A DNA stretch of 64,000 nt from Rotaria sordida (Eukaryota; Rotifera; Eurotatoria; Philodinida; Philodinidae). The DNA lies in assembly GCA_905250125.1 (NCBI GenBank), contig CAJNOL010000402.1, positions 66,223 to 130,222 of the forward strand. Reading direction: 5' to 3'. Shown piece after piece: positions 23,115 to 33,327 of the stretch. Within the stretch, counting starts at the first letter, position 1; the number at the start of each line of letters is the position of its first letter. The position numbers and the translations under genes are program-made. Under the pieces are notes generated by a model. The model did not search any database. It was not told the DNA's origin and was given only the letters and a program-made list of their open reading frames with translations.

Positions 23115-23993
23115 ATGAGTACCCAATCTAGTCAAATAGGTACTGCGCCTATCAAATCCATCACTATGGAAACGAATAGTGAAAGTGATCTCAATCAAAT
23201 ACTCACTGCCGAATTAGTGATTCTAAGTCAATCATCAATACAATTAAATATGCCCAACATGATTCCTAGTCAAGTACCCAACATTCCTAATCCAACGACA
23301 ACACATCAGAATCTGACAGAAGATGAATTTCGAGCTCGAAGACGGGAAGCTCGACGACGACATCAAGCTAGAGCATCTCAACAACAACGAAGAAATCAAC
23401 AGCGACAAGAGCGACATTCAGAAAGAAGAAGGGAAAGACATCAACGGTGGCAAAAGCGGCTTGCTGAAAGAAGACAACAAGAATATGACTACTCACCCCG
23501 CTACGAATATCGAAGCCAATGGGAGCGACGAAGAGAGTATGATTTGTGGAGCATGGACTCCTCGGATGACTTTATGGATGAAATCTTTATCGAACCACTG
23601 TTAGAACAATACGATTTAGAAACAGGAGATCCAACTTATTACCGTGACCAACAACACATAAGAATATTGGAAGGCATGGCAGCTCTCGAACAAATGATGC
23701 TAATGCAAGATGAAATGGAGCAATCACAACAAATCAGAGCAGTTGCAGATTGTGATCAAGAAAAACTAAATGACATCAATAAAAGAAAAAACTGGGAACA
23801 AAAGCAACTGAACGATTTCGAGGGAAACCCATTGACGGAAACGGATGAAATCGAACAATTACTACAAATCGACACCGTTGCAGAAATACAACAGGAAATA
23901 CGCATGCATATGAACTTAAACAATCAATGGGATCAAGAACGATTGTACCAATACGAAACACTTCCGACACCACTGCCATACGATACTGAATAG
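23115..23993 (+). CDS. Athena-associated Q/R-rich coiled-coil protein
   Basis: A 292-codon open frame from ATG 23115 to TAG. The N-terminus is Ser/Thr/Asn-rich. Residues about 75-130 are a strongly basic Arg/Gln tract (RRRERHQRWQKRLAERRQQE) likely to form a helix or coiled coil and bind nucleic acid. The remainder is acidic and Gln-rich with short leucine-heptad stretches (EGMAALEQMMLMQDEMEQ). Bdelloid Athena and terminon elements are known to carry accessory frames with coiled coils beside the RT; that this is one of them is inferred from position and strand. It follows the RT frame by about 390 nt. It is undamaged over its whole length although the neighbouring RT is truncated. It could instead be a fortuitous frame in a CA-rich transcript, but its length argues against that. 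Confidence 0.55.
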   Translation: MSTQSSQIGTAPIKSITMETNSESDLNQILTAELVILSQSSIQLNMPNMIPSQVPNIPNPTTTHQNLTEDEFRARRREARRRHQARASQQQRRNQQRQERHSERRRERHQRWQKRLAERRQQEYDYSPRYEYRSQWERRREYDLWSMDSSDDFMDEIFIEPLLEQYDLETGDPTYYRDQQHIRILEGMAALEQMMLMQDEMEQSQQIRAVADCDQEKLNDINKRKNWEQKQLNDFEGNPLTETDEIEQLLQIDTVAEIQQEIRMHMNLNNQWDQERLYQYETLPTPLPYDTE

Positions 23994-25130
23994 TGGATGG
24001 TTTTTCGCCCTCAATGAAGCCGGAAGATGGAAAGTAAATAAGCAGCCGACGAAGCAAACTGAAGAACTCATGTACACTACGCAATGCAGTTCTACTATGT
24101 ATATACACATTCTTCCAACGAACTATAGCAGACTAGATTACATTTGTAAAATATTTCTAAGAAAAATTTTCAGATTTTTTTTCTCCCGGAAAGAAGAAAC
24201 AAACTTGAAAAACACTTTCACTTCTCTTCTTCATATTACAATAGACTTCCAACATTTTCTTCTATTTCAGATAACATTTAAATCAATTAAACCGTATTCA
24301 TCCAACAACATCAAGCATGGCAACACAAAGAAGATATCAACAAACTATTCCTCCCAAAAAACTTCAAGACCACAACGTTTCAACCAAAGTCCCCACAAAT
24401 TGATCTATATTATCCGTAAGTTACACCATTTAGAGACAAGTCAAAAAGTAACAAAAGATTCAGTTATCAGACTTCTTTCGACTACACTATCGCGCAAACA
24501 CGTATTTCAAACTCGAATAAAATACATAGTAAAGGATTTGAACAATCTCCATTTATCAAAATTCCCCCCACATGGCTCAAAATAATACTTACCTGTCTAA
24601 CAAATATTCAACTCAACATTGGAATATCATACATGTTTTTCCCACAATCACCACATCGGGAACAACTTGAGCCAAACCACGAAACACTACAAAAAGTTTC
24701 ACAAACCCTCCAAATATAAATCAGTCAACCACGATACAAAACGCGAATTGTAAACACTAACCAGTTTATACGGACCATCAGGCCAAAGCACAAAAAAAAC
24801 CAACAACAAAGATCACACCCACAATGCGCGGCAAAACACTCATTGAACACGAGAACCTTTCCAAACTACCGATTCATCGACACAATAACTATATCCGAAG
24901 TGTCTTCCATTGATCTTCAAAACTACCCACATGCATAAACACAGCATTTCAAATACCAAACATACCCCCCCCCCCCCCGCCAAACTCCATTTCGAATACA
25001 ACTCATACAAAGTATCCAGGTTAAACCAAAAGTCATATAGTGTCAATCATGTGAAAATCACTGCCATATTCTACTTTTCCATATTCCATAACTATGACAA
25101 TATTTTCCGCATTTCCCATTCAATTTTTTA
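23994..25130 (+). other. 3' region of the first Athena-type unit
   Basis: A markedly C/A-rich, G-poor top strand, as in the decayed unit at 37.2-37.6 kb, with a poly(C) run near 24966. A 171-codon open frame (24070-24585) has biased composition and no recognisable domain. I do not support it as a gene. Confidence 0.4.
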
Positions 25131-25154
25131 CCTTTGAAAATTTATGCAGTGCTA

Positions 25155-25212
25155 AAAACTACTTGATGATTCCGACCCTTGAGAAAGGTCGAAACTATAG
25201 TAGTAATTATTC
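25155..25212 (+). ncRNA. Hammerhead-ribozyme-like motif A
   Basis: Order of parts: stem I 5' strand (AACTAC), TTGATGA where the core should be CTGATGA, stem II GACC/GGTC, an intact GAAAC, the palindrome ACTATAGT as a minimal stem III, and a stem I 3' strand. There is a 4-nt insertion (TTCC) between the core and stem II. The C-to-T change hits an essential core base, so self-cleavage is doubtful. Hammerheads with very short stem III are described in Penelope-like elements. Confidence 0.55.
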
Positions 25213-25354
25213 TTTTAATTCTAATACACACCGTATTGTGAATTTAAAGATTTCTCTGCTTCTGCATTTTCATTCAAAAAATAATTAAATATGGGAAGAT
25301 CTTTGAATCTTTTCAATTTAATAGTTTTTGACCTTTGAAAATTTATGCAGTGCT

Positions 25355-25412
25355 AAAAACCACCTGATGATTCCAACCCTTGAGAAAGGTCAAAACTATA
25401 GTAGTAGTTATT
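25355..25412 (+). ncRNA. Hammerhead-ribozyme-like motif B
   Basis: Second copy, with intact CTGATGA (25364-25370). Stem II is AACC opposite GGTC, a partial pairing. The expected GAAAC reads AAAAC (25392-25396), so G12 is lost. The ACTATAGT palindrome (25395-25402) provides stem III, and stem I pairs AACCAC with GTAGTT apart from one mismatch. The defects are complementary to those of motif A. It ends some 20 bases before the telomeric run. Confidence 0.55.
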
Positions 25413-25426
25413 CTTCAAATTCTAAT

Positions 25427-25458
25427 ACACACCCACACCTACACCCACACCCACACCC
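25427..25458 (+). repeat. Telomeric C-strand run (CCCACA)n at an Athena junction
   Basis: Four to five units of ACACCC (one reads ACACCT) lie between the 3' end of one Athena unit and the 5'-truncated start of the next. This is the complement of the bdelloid TGTGGG telomere. Orientation places the chromosome end to the left at the time of addition. Confidence 0.85.
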
Positions 25459-27627
25459 TGATGATTTATATTACAACAACTGAAGCAAAAATGAATGAAT
25501 ATGAAAAGAGATTCGATACAGACTTGGCTAAAATGAAAGAAAATCAATGTTCTGGTCCACCACATAAAAAATTAACTCAAACAATGTTGAATATTATGGA
25601 ACGACGGTTTAAGAATATTAATGAACGTCTTATATATCTTTACAAATTAGAATTACGTTTTTTCGTCAAAGCTCCGACGGTCACGAAATAGATTGGATCG
25701 ACCGTCGAAGCATTCCTATCCTAAGATCAATGTCACTTGTTCACCGTCAATAATTCAAGACACATCACATCATCTATCACAGGAACAAATAAAATTTCTC
25801 AATCGTGGACCAGCCTATGTTTCACCATGTCAAATACATAGTTTATCGAAATCTCCTTTAATACTGGCTCAAATCGTTACGAAACAAATGGCACCACTTC
25901 AACGAAAACTCACAAAACTTTTCACCAAATATCCAATCGATCACTCTCGTCAAATGCATTTTGAAAACGGTATTGAACAATTATTCAATGAATCACTTCT
26001 TCAACCTATGCCTTCTGTACTTGAAGAACGTGCACTCTATGAAAAACAGCTCATTCTATCAATTCGATATCAATTGAAAAAAGATCAATTGATTCCACGA
26101 CGAACTGCTGATGAGATGAACACATATTATCTTGGTCAATTGAATGAATTTAATCAAAAATCAAATGAATATATTCAGAATTCAACTTGTTACGAACTGA
26201 TTGAAACAATTAATGAAATTAATACAGAACAACAACAATTAGAAGAAATTATTCAATCTATTGATTTACAGTTAAAAATATTATATCAAAGAAATTTGAT
26301 TACAGAAGATCATTTAAACAGATTAAGTATTGGTAAAAAAACAAATATCAATCTTCCATATCTTTATTTCTTACCAGAAACGAATGAAAATGTTCATATG
26401 TCAGTACAACCACGACTATCGTCATGTCATCATTGTCCAATATATATTCTAGCTACTTATCTTAATCAACTTCTTCGACCATTATTTGATAATTTTTCAC
26501 GATCAACAACATTTCTTAATGGTGGTGATTTTATACAAAAACTACAATATCATTGTGTAGAACTAGGTCTTCTTATACCGGAAATATATTTTGCAACATT
26601 TAAAATTCATGTTTTATATACGAAGATATCACATTCGTCTCTTCTTGAAGCATTAAATATATTTCTAGTGAATCCACTTGTCAAAGGTCGACATCAAAAA
26701 TTATCAAGTGATGCTATTCAACAATTAACTGCAATAGTCTTACGAAATAATATTTTCTCTTACAATGTAGAAATCTATCGATTTATTAAAGGAGGCCCAT
26801 TAAATTTACCATTAATAGAATTATTATGTCATATTTATATACATCATTGGCAATATTCATTAGCTACACATATCTGTTTGCAAGATGCATTCTATGATCG
26901 ATATAAAGATACAGGTTTTTTAACATGGAATGGCCCGATTCATCACTTGCAAACATTATTCAATGAACTTGAACGAGAACTAGATTCGAATCTTCAAATG
27001 ATAACATTTATTAGTAGTGATGTTCATTTTCTTCATGCTGCTATTGAAAATCAAAAAGGATCTTTACGTACTCATGCGTATCATGATTTAACAATTCAAC
27101 CATTTTTATTACCTTATGAGCATAGTCATCCACGATTATTTCATCGACAATGGTTTCGAGCTGCTCTTATACGTACTGATCAATATTGTAGTTCGTTCGA
27201 AGATTTTGAAGATGAACGACTTTATATTGAACTAACATTTCTGGCTAATGGATATTCATTAGATTTTATCAAGTATCATATCAAACGATTCTTGACAAGA
27301 TTTAATCCAAATGAACAAAAACCAATGAATCTCAACCGATATACATATCTTTCATTCCGTAATGAATTATTTCGTTGTATCGATCAACAAAAACGTGATC
27401 TATTAGAAGAACAACAACTACAAAAGAATCATCAATTAATTCAATTATATTATCTTTTCGATTGGGGTTCAAGATGTCAATTCAATCAAAAGTTTTATCA
27501 ATATTGGTCTACAATTATCGAGCAAGATCCAGAGTTAAAAAAATATAGATTGAAAATCAAACTTAATACTAAACATTGCTATTCATCGAATACTCTCTTG
27601 GCTCGATCTAATACTACATATCTATGA
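25459..27627 (+). CDS. Athena-type RT-like protein without catalytic residues; long open frame, one upstream frameshift
   Basis: The main frame, 25693-27627, encodes about 644 residues without a stop. The 77 codons before it (from TTEAKMNEYEKRF at about 25471) are in another frame; a one-base slip in the T run near 25664-25670 would join them. Alignable blocks of Penelope-like RT follow in the right order. The motif A region is FATFKIHVLYTKI (the Asp is Lys, residue 304), the GGxMGSPL region is KGGPLNLPL (367 onward), and the YIDD box is YKDT (404-407). The thumb retains PFLLPYEHSHPRLFHRQ. Two of three catalytic aspartates are therefore gone and it cannot polymerise. The frame has nonetheless stayed open over more than 1.9 kb, which is unusual for a dead element. 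It begins directly after a telomeric run and is followed by a small frame and a hammerhead motif. A structural or accessory role, or simply youth, would explain the open frame. Confidence 0.72.
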
Positions 27628-27916
27628 AGTGAGAGTAGTCCATTTTAAATATTTATTTCTGTATATTTCTATACATTTAGATATTTCCAATGCTTGATTT
27701 TTAACCATTTATTACAATTTATATATGTCATTTTATTCTTCTTTTTTTTGCATGTGTCTTATTGTTATGTTCTTAGTATAGTTAAACTTTTTTGTCAATA
27801 ATATATTACTATACAATTTTAATACATTCTCAAAAGTGTTATCTACAACTCTTTATATTGCTTGTCTTTGTTTTTCTTTTTGTCTTTTCTTTTAGATCTA
27901 TTCAAATAACATAACG

Positions 27917-28156
27917 ATGCAACAATATTCTCATTTGTTTCTACTTTTATCGATTCTTTATTTATTTCTCGTTATTTGTTATGCTCATGGATGTAGTGAA
28001 TCTAAAGAGAATCGAGAAGAAGAAAAAGAACAACAACAACAACAACAACAACAACTAGAAGAGCAGAAACACTATAAGATAATGAAATCAATGCCTTCCA
28101 ATCGATCCTCAAGACCGGTATCACTCACAAGTATGCGACGAAGTCAGAAAAATTGA
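27917..28156 (+). CDS. Small secreted or membrane-anchored Q-rich protein in the second Athena unit
   Basis: Eighty codons from ATG 27917. Residues 1-24 form a hydrophobic signal-like segment (FLLLSILYLFLVICYAHG), followed by a Glu/Lys stretch, a polyglutamine run and a basic Ser/Arg tail. It lies 290 nt after the RT-like frame and 120 nt before a hammerhead motif, so it would be the last frame of that unit. No family is recognised. The polyglutamine makes the frame partly a simple-repeat effect. Confidence 0.35.
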   Translation: MQQYSHLFLLLSILYLFLVICYAHGCSESKENREEEKEQQQQQQQQLEEQKHYKIMKSMPSNRSSRPVSLTSMRRSQKN

Positions 28157-28278
28157 AGTAAATTATGCTTTTTATGTGCAGCAACTGAGGGTTTGAATCT
28201 TTGCTAAACTACCATTGAACTCTCTCAAAATTGTAGGTTAGCATCAAAATTGCAGCATATTAAAAATTTAATAGCCGA

Positions 28279-28325
28279 ACTTACCTGATGATGACCCTTC
28301 AGCAAGGTCAAAATCGGTCGTAAGT
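28279..28325 (+). ncRNA. Hammerhead-ribozyme-like motif C
   Basis: Stem I pairs ACTTAC (28279-28284) with GTAAGT (28320-28325) perfectly. CTGATGA is intact at 28285-28291, and stem II is GACC/GGTC with a nine-base loop. The GAAA box reads AAAA (28310-28313), stem III is two pairs around CG, and the cleavage triplet would be GTC (28317-28319). One extra T sits before stem II. It lies 36 bases before the telomeric run, the same arrangement as motif B. Confidence 0.6.
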
Positions 28326-28361
28326 ATAGCTTGTGCTATTAAATGAAAAAATCAATTTTAT

Positions 28362-28381
28362 ACACACCCACACCCACACCC
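28362..28381 (+). repeat. Telomeric C-strand run at the second Athena junction
   Basis: About three ACACCC units. The 3' end of unit 2 finishes in TTTTAT directly before them and the truncated RT of unit 3 begins directly after. Confidence 0.8.
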
Positions 28382-29412
28382 TTGAATTGATTAAGAAATT
28401 AAATGAATGGTCAAGATTTAATATAAATGAAAATACTATATTTTGTACCATTGCTGTACTTGATTTATATACAATGATTCCACAAGTAGAAGGAGTGCTG
28501 TCGTTGAAGAAAATGTTGGATTATTTAAAATTGAAAAAAGTTGGTGGTTTAAGAGTCGAAACTATTATTGGATTAAGTCGATTTGTTATGCAAAATAATT
28601 ATTTTTCTTATGATGGTCTATTCTATCATCAAGTTCGTGGAGGAGCAATGGGTTCTCCTCTTACACTAACTGTTGCTAATTGTTATATGTTTTTTTATGA
28701 AAGGCAAATAATTAAACAAATTAATAATAGCGGTGGACTCTACTTTCGGTATATTGATGATTTATTTATTGTGATTAACTGGCCTGCCAGACATTTATTA
28801 AAACAAATCGACAAATGGAAGAATTTGGATGAAAATATTAAGTCAAACCCAAATATTGGCTCGTTTGCGACTTTCCTTGATTTATATATGGAAAATAAAG
28901 ATGGTCAGTTATTTACGACAGTTTTTCAAAAACCTTCTTATGAACCATATTACTTGCCGTTCAACAGTGTACATCCACTACATATGAAGAAGAATATAAT
29001 TTTTACTATGTTTCTTCATATTATTAGATACTGTTCAACTTTTCAAACTTATTTGAATGAACGTGAAAAATTACGAATGGCATTATTATTAAATAAATAT
29101 TCAAATAGAATTATTGATGAACAATTTAATCATGTATTATTAAAATTTAATATTGATCAACCATTAGATTTTAATAATTATAATTTAATTCGTCAAAAAG
29201 TTATAGAAACACCTATAAAAGATAAAATACCAGTGGATTATGGTCAGATAATGTTTGTTCATTTTACTTATTGTTTAAGTATGAAAACATTTCCAACAAA
29301 ATTCCATGGCCTCTGGGATAAATATTTCGGTGAATCTCCGATTAATGAAATTGCACCTGTTCTTGGCACACGTAATGTTAAAAATTTACAAAGACATTTA
29401 ATTAATACATGA
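28382..29412 (+). pseudogene. Athena-type reverse transcriptase, 5'-truncated, catalytic motif A mutated
   Basis: About 343 codons run open from the telomeric junction to TGA at 29412. RT blocks: motif A FCTIAVLDLYTMIP, where the expected first aspartate is alanine (GCT, 28453-28455); VRGGAMGSPLTLTVAN intact; FRYIDDLF with both aspartates intact (residues around 28750-28770); FATFLDLYMENKDGQLFTTV and the PYYLPFNSVHPLHM thumb block intact. N-terminal fingers are missing, cut at the telomeric run. One GAT-to-GCT change would account for the lost aspartate, so this copy is far less altered than the one upstream. No endonuclease domain follows. It has no start codon of its own after the junction, so it is treated as a truncated copy. 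Confidence 0.78.
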
Positions 29413-30070
29413 TAGACTAAATGACCAATTTTCGAAGAAAATATATTATATGTTTGGCATAAATTTATTAATTTATATCCTGATATAGAATAAGTTTATC
29501 GATTTGATATATGTGTCTTTGTATATTTTGATTTGATGATTTGATATATTTGTTTACTAATATTATATGTTTTGAATTGGTACACGTGTTTTATGTTATG
29601 TCTGTTTATCAATAATTATATATATTAAGTCCCCTATTAATGAACCGGGTATATATGACTTATATTTATTATTTTTTTTGTTTGGTTTGGTTATCAACTA
29701 ATTTCATTAAGCAAAATTTATTGATCAATCAATTGTTTCCTTAATTGATGGCTATTATTCATATATAATTTGCGATAATTAGTTTTGAGGTGGTGATCAA
29801 TTGATTTTATTAAGTTAAATTTATTGACTAATTATTTGTTTCTTCAATTGGTGGTTATCAATTAATTTCATCAACAAATCTATTGATCAACCAATTATTC
29901 TTTTCACTGAAAACCTTATTAAAAATTAGAATGTGAAAACTGTTAAAATTTAGGATGTGATATCTATTAAAGTTTGATTTAATTATTAATAATCGTGTTA
30001 AATATATCTTCAACTTATATTAATAAATTCAATTTAAATAATATTTTTATTGATGATTGAATGATATTTT
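29413..30070 (+). repeat. 3' non-coding part of the third Athena unit, with three degenerate tandem copies
   Basis: Between 29687 and 29912 a unit of roughly 75-90 bp occurs about three times, recognisable by GGTTATCAAYTAATTTCAT and TTTATTGATCAAYCAATT. The rest is AT-rich without a gene. Confidence 0.5.
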
Positions 30071-30931
30071 CAGAGACAAATCAGTGATATTAGTATATTT
30101 AATACTATATACTTAACAATTCTATAAGAAATTATTGAATATCGATGTTGAAAATTATCCGTTAACTAAACGTCGAGTTATTCATTATACTAAAAATTAT
30201 TTTTGTTACGAGATGTATTAATACTAATGGCCTTTTAATCTGAACAATTGATGTTATATTTGGAATAATTGATTGTCTCGATTGAAATAGGATGATATGT
30301 TGATTATTTATATCCTTAAAGATTAATAAGTGTGCCAAGAAAATAGACGGACATCCTTTCGAACGACACCCCTTTTATCCATTTCAGGAATACGCGATCT
30401 TTTCTCCCCTACTTCCTGTTTCTTTTCCTCTCGGTATATATTCTTTCTCCTTGAATTTTTTCTCCATATTTCTCTCTTGTTTTCTCTCTCTCTTTTTTTT
30501 CTTTTTTTATCTCTCTCGGAGATATCCGGATATAGTTAGTCGATAGTTGTAACTAGAAGAAGTAAGACATAGTCGACAGTTGTATCAAGTTAGACTACGA
30601 CGTACTTGAAACTATTGAAACGTACATTCTTAGCAGTTGTTCTGAATTGGGACTCGAAAACGGAATAGAGTTCGAACCTCTAGTACATATAAAGAGGTTA
30701 TATGTATACAAGTAGAATCTAGAGTGTATTGTTTGCTGTGTGAACTTAATACATTTATTGCTACTTGTTTTCTTCTTACTTTTATTCAATAAACCATTAC
30801 GTTTCGGTGCTGTCCGAGCGGTTTACATCAATTCTCCTCACAAGACTTATATTCATCGATTAAAAGAAATAATATTTTCCGTTACCATAAGTGGTACTAT
30901 TCATATCTTCAGAGACAAATCAGTGATATTA
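30071..30931. repeat. 22-bp direct repeats enclosing an 817-bp segment with promoter- and poly(A)-like signals
   Basis: The 22 bases at 30071-30092 recur exactly at 30910-30931, and similarity extends a few bases further. The enclosed segment has a long pyrimidine tract (30420-30530), a TATAAAG-like box near 30690 and AATAAA near 30787, an arrangement reminiscent of a solo LTR. No TG...CA termini with a short target duplication could be fixed. It interrupts the 3' region of the third Athena unit. Confidence 0.35.
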
Positions 30932-31308
30932 TTTATATTTTCAAACACAAATAAGTGATATTATCCAGCTAAAAGTTCACTATCACGCACACGTACTAAT
31001 ATATCGACAATAACAATACGTTCGTGATCTGTAACTTTAAAATGTTACTATTTAAAATAAATTCGAGGTTCCATTTTTCTATATATTGTATTTGTATTTT
31101 TATTAGTTGTTACGCGAGAGTTTTTTCAATATTAGTTTTAAATTAGTTACAATTATAATTTTTCTTGTTATCGTGTAGTTTCTATATAAAATTTGAAATT
31201 TTTAATATACTGTTTTTCATTTCACTGTGTAGCTTTCATTATAATTATTGCTATATTTGTGCCTAATTTTTAAGTATCATATAATTGTTCTAACATTTGT
31301 GTTTCTGT

Positions 31309-31386
31309 AATGCAGAGCCCTGATGAGTGTTTTATTATTTCAATAAAATAAACATGAAACGCGTTGACGAAATTATACTCTGCATT
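31309..31386 (+). ncRNA. Hammerhead ribozyme D, complete conserved core
   Basis: Stem I outer helix pairs AATGCAGAG (31309-31317) with CTCTGCATT (31378-31386), nine perfect pairs, enclosing an internal loop as in natural type I hammerheads. CTGATGA is at 31320-31326. A long AU-rich stem II follows (TGTTT near its base opposite AAACA). GAAAC is intact at 31356-31360. ACGCGT (31359-31364) is a self-complementary minimal stem III with candidate cleavage after GTT. Such short palindromic stem III hammerheads are thought to work as dimers. It sits about 1.9 kb downstream of the third RT, the expected 3' position. Confidence 0.75.
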
Positions 31387-32567
31387 TTCTTTTTATTATT
31401 TGATAAAGCACAAGACTTTGAACTTTGAAAACAACTACGACTGCATTGGTTGCTGAAAAGCAAGAGTAGAGACTAGCAGATTGATTTGAATCAGAGGGAT
31501 ATAGATCGGTCTGTTTTCTATTTGATTGAACAATGATACAAATCATAACAAAAGAAAACGAATTTGAACGTAGTACGAAGAAAATAGGAAAGTACATACT
31601 ACTTTTTTTATATAATGATTAATGTGTTTGCAACATTTCAGTGAAAGAAAATAGTGATGCAGACGAGTTGTTGGTCTTCAAAATGACTACCACTATCAAC
31701 AACATATTTTCAAAAATAGTAGTCTCCAAAATATTGAAATTAATGTATACATCTTCATAGCAATAACGAAAATTGAATGGTACTACATTGAAATTTGATG
31801 TATACAGTCATTAATTTGACTCGTATTCGTTAAAAATTGTCTAATGTCAGTCATCGACTAGAAATCTTAATAGCAAAAAAAAACGAAGTTTCCATTACTA
31901 ATTATACACAGCCCGCTAAAACGGTAGCAACAAGTCTTAATTTGAATATTACCACAATAATTTCTCGCGATATGATATAACCTGCTTACATGCTAACTAG
32001 GTCGTATTTCAAGGGTGTGAGTGCGGTTCTTCTCAATATCTATAAAACCACTATACTCAACTTTCAAAGGGAATACAAGCAGAAAATACATTGTATGTGC
32101 CAATACGATCCTAATGAATAGTTGTCCACGAAAAGAACAAATTGTTACTTTATTCATTATTATTAGCCAACATATACTATTCGAATCCTTAACATATTTT
32201 TGGGTATATACGAGTCCAATTTTCATGAGAGTGGACAATTCCGAAGCAAACCATGAATGATATAAATTTCAATAGCGATAACATGTTTTACTAGCGTACT
32301 ACCCTTCTACAGTGCCTGTCATAACACTATTACTGCTACAAAACATTCTAACAAATTCAGAAATTCTAAGCATTTCATCAGAAAATCTACAGGCTTCTAG
32401 CAAGCCTATCTAAATATCACTAAGAGGATAAGGCTCCAACCTCGCATAGACAATAGCAGTGACAAATACCGTTCTCTCTTCCTATATACCTTAAAAGTTA
32501 AAGGCATCACAATGACAAAATCCTAAAAAACTTACAAGTAATAATACTTCCGATAGCTCTAACAGTT
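31387..32567. other. No supported gene
   Basis: AT-rich, no splice-consistent frames, no clear repeat. Confidence 0.4.
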
Positions 32568-32750
32568 CCCATGAAAAAATTTTTTGTAAAAGTTTGCGGT
32601 TCAACGCGTTTTTTTTCTGGTTCGCATGTTTTCGCTAGATCTTAAACGCAGTTTTTAAAACGCGTTGGAACGCGTTTTTTTCCACTATAAACGCAAATAA
32701 GCAGTTCGAAAGCGCGTTCATTACGGTACGTTTTATTGATATAAAACGCA

Positions 32751-33154
32751 TTTTTTTCCTATAAAAGTCTTATTCTATCCCATTATCTATATTACTTATG
32801 TTATCATAGTTACATCATTTTATTGTATGTTTCTCAGTAACTTCTTTGCCAAAAGCTCTAAGGATTTCAAAAAAGATAAATTGTAGTCAGTACAGCATAA
32901 GTCGAAGTAAAGTTGATATACTGAAGTGCTCCATTACAGTCTAACAAACAGTTTAAGTATAAATCAAATAGAAGGAGCACTTGGGTGTCAACTTTACTTC
33001 GACTTATGCTGTACTGACTACGATTTATCTTTTCTGAAATCCTTAGAACTTTTGGCAAAGAAGTTACTGAGAGACATACAATAAAATGATGTAACTATGA
33101 TAAGATAAGTACTATAGATAAGGGGATAGAACAGAGCTTTTATAGGAAAAAAAA
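32751..33154. repeat. Foldback: 180-bp arms around a 41-base loop
   Basis: 32751-32932 and 32974-33154 are near-perfect complements. Examples are TACAGCATAAGTCGAAGTAA against TTACTTCGACTTATGCTGTA, and TCCTATAAAAG against CTTTTATAGGA. It could form a very long hairpin RNA. It begins exactly where the left AACGCGTT array stops. Confidence 0.85.
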
Positions 33155-33327
33155 CGATAATATAAGCCTTCTTAAGTCTTAAAAGGTGAATCCGAGTAGT
33201 CGATAAAAATATGGTTGCAATAAGAAGAGAGATCTCAACGAAATTAAATAGTTTGAAGATGATTAACGGAGAGATAATCGGATATGTAGTTGTTGCTTTG
33301 CTTCAATGTGTGAGATTTCTATTCAAG

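Larger units (their letters stand above)
25131..25434 (+). repeat. Direct duplication of the Athena 3' terminus, 201-bp spacing
   Basis: The block starting CCTTTGAAAATTTATGCAG at 25131 recurs at 25332, with more than 90 matching bases up to TTCTAATACACACC. Each copy contains a hammerhead-like motif and ends in at least one telomere-like ACACACC. The second runs on into the telomeric array. It looks like two successive terminal ends, or a tandem pseudo-LTR end, of the element. Confidence 0.75.

Noticed and set aside
23323..23604. Second open frame overlapping the Q/R-rich Athena frame
   Set aside because: Its Glu/Lys/Asn composition follows from the codon bias of the longer frame; no independent support.
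24964..24981. Poly(C) run as a possible telomeric junction
   Set aside because: A pure C homopolymer, not CCCACA, and not followed by an RT start.
30640..30700. tRNA-like T-loop text (GAGTTCGAACCTC)
   Set aside because: No acceptor stem, D-arm or anticodon arm could be fitted around it.
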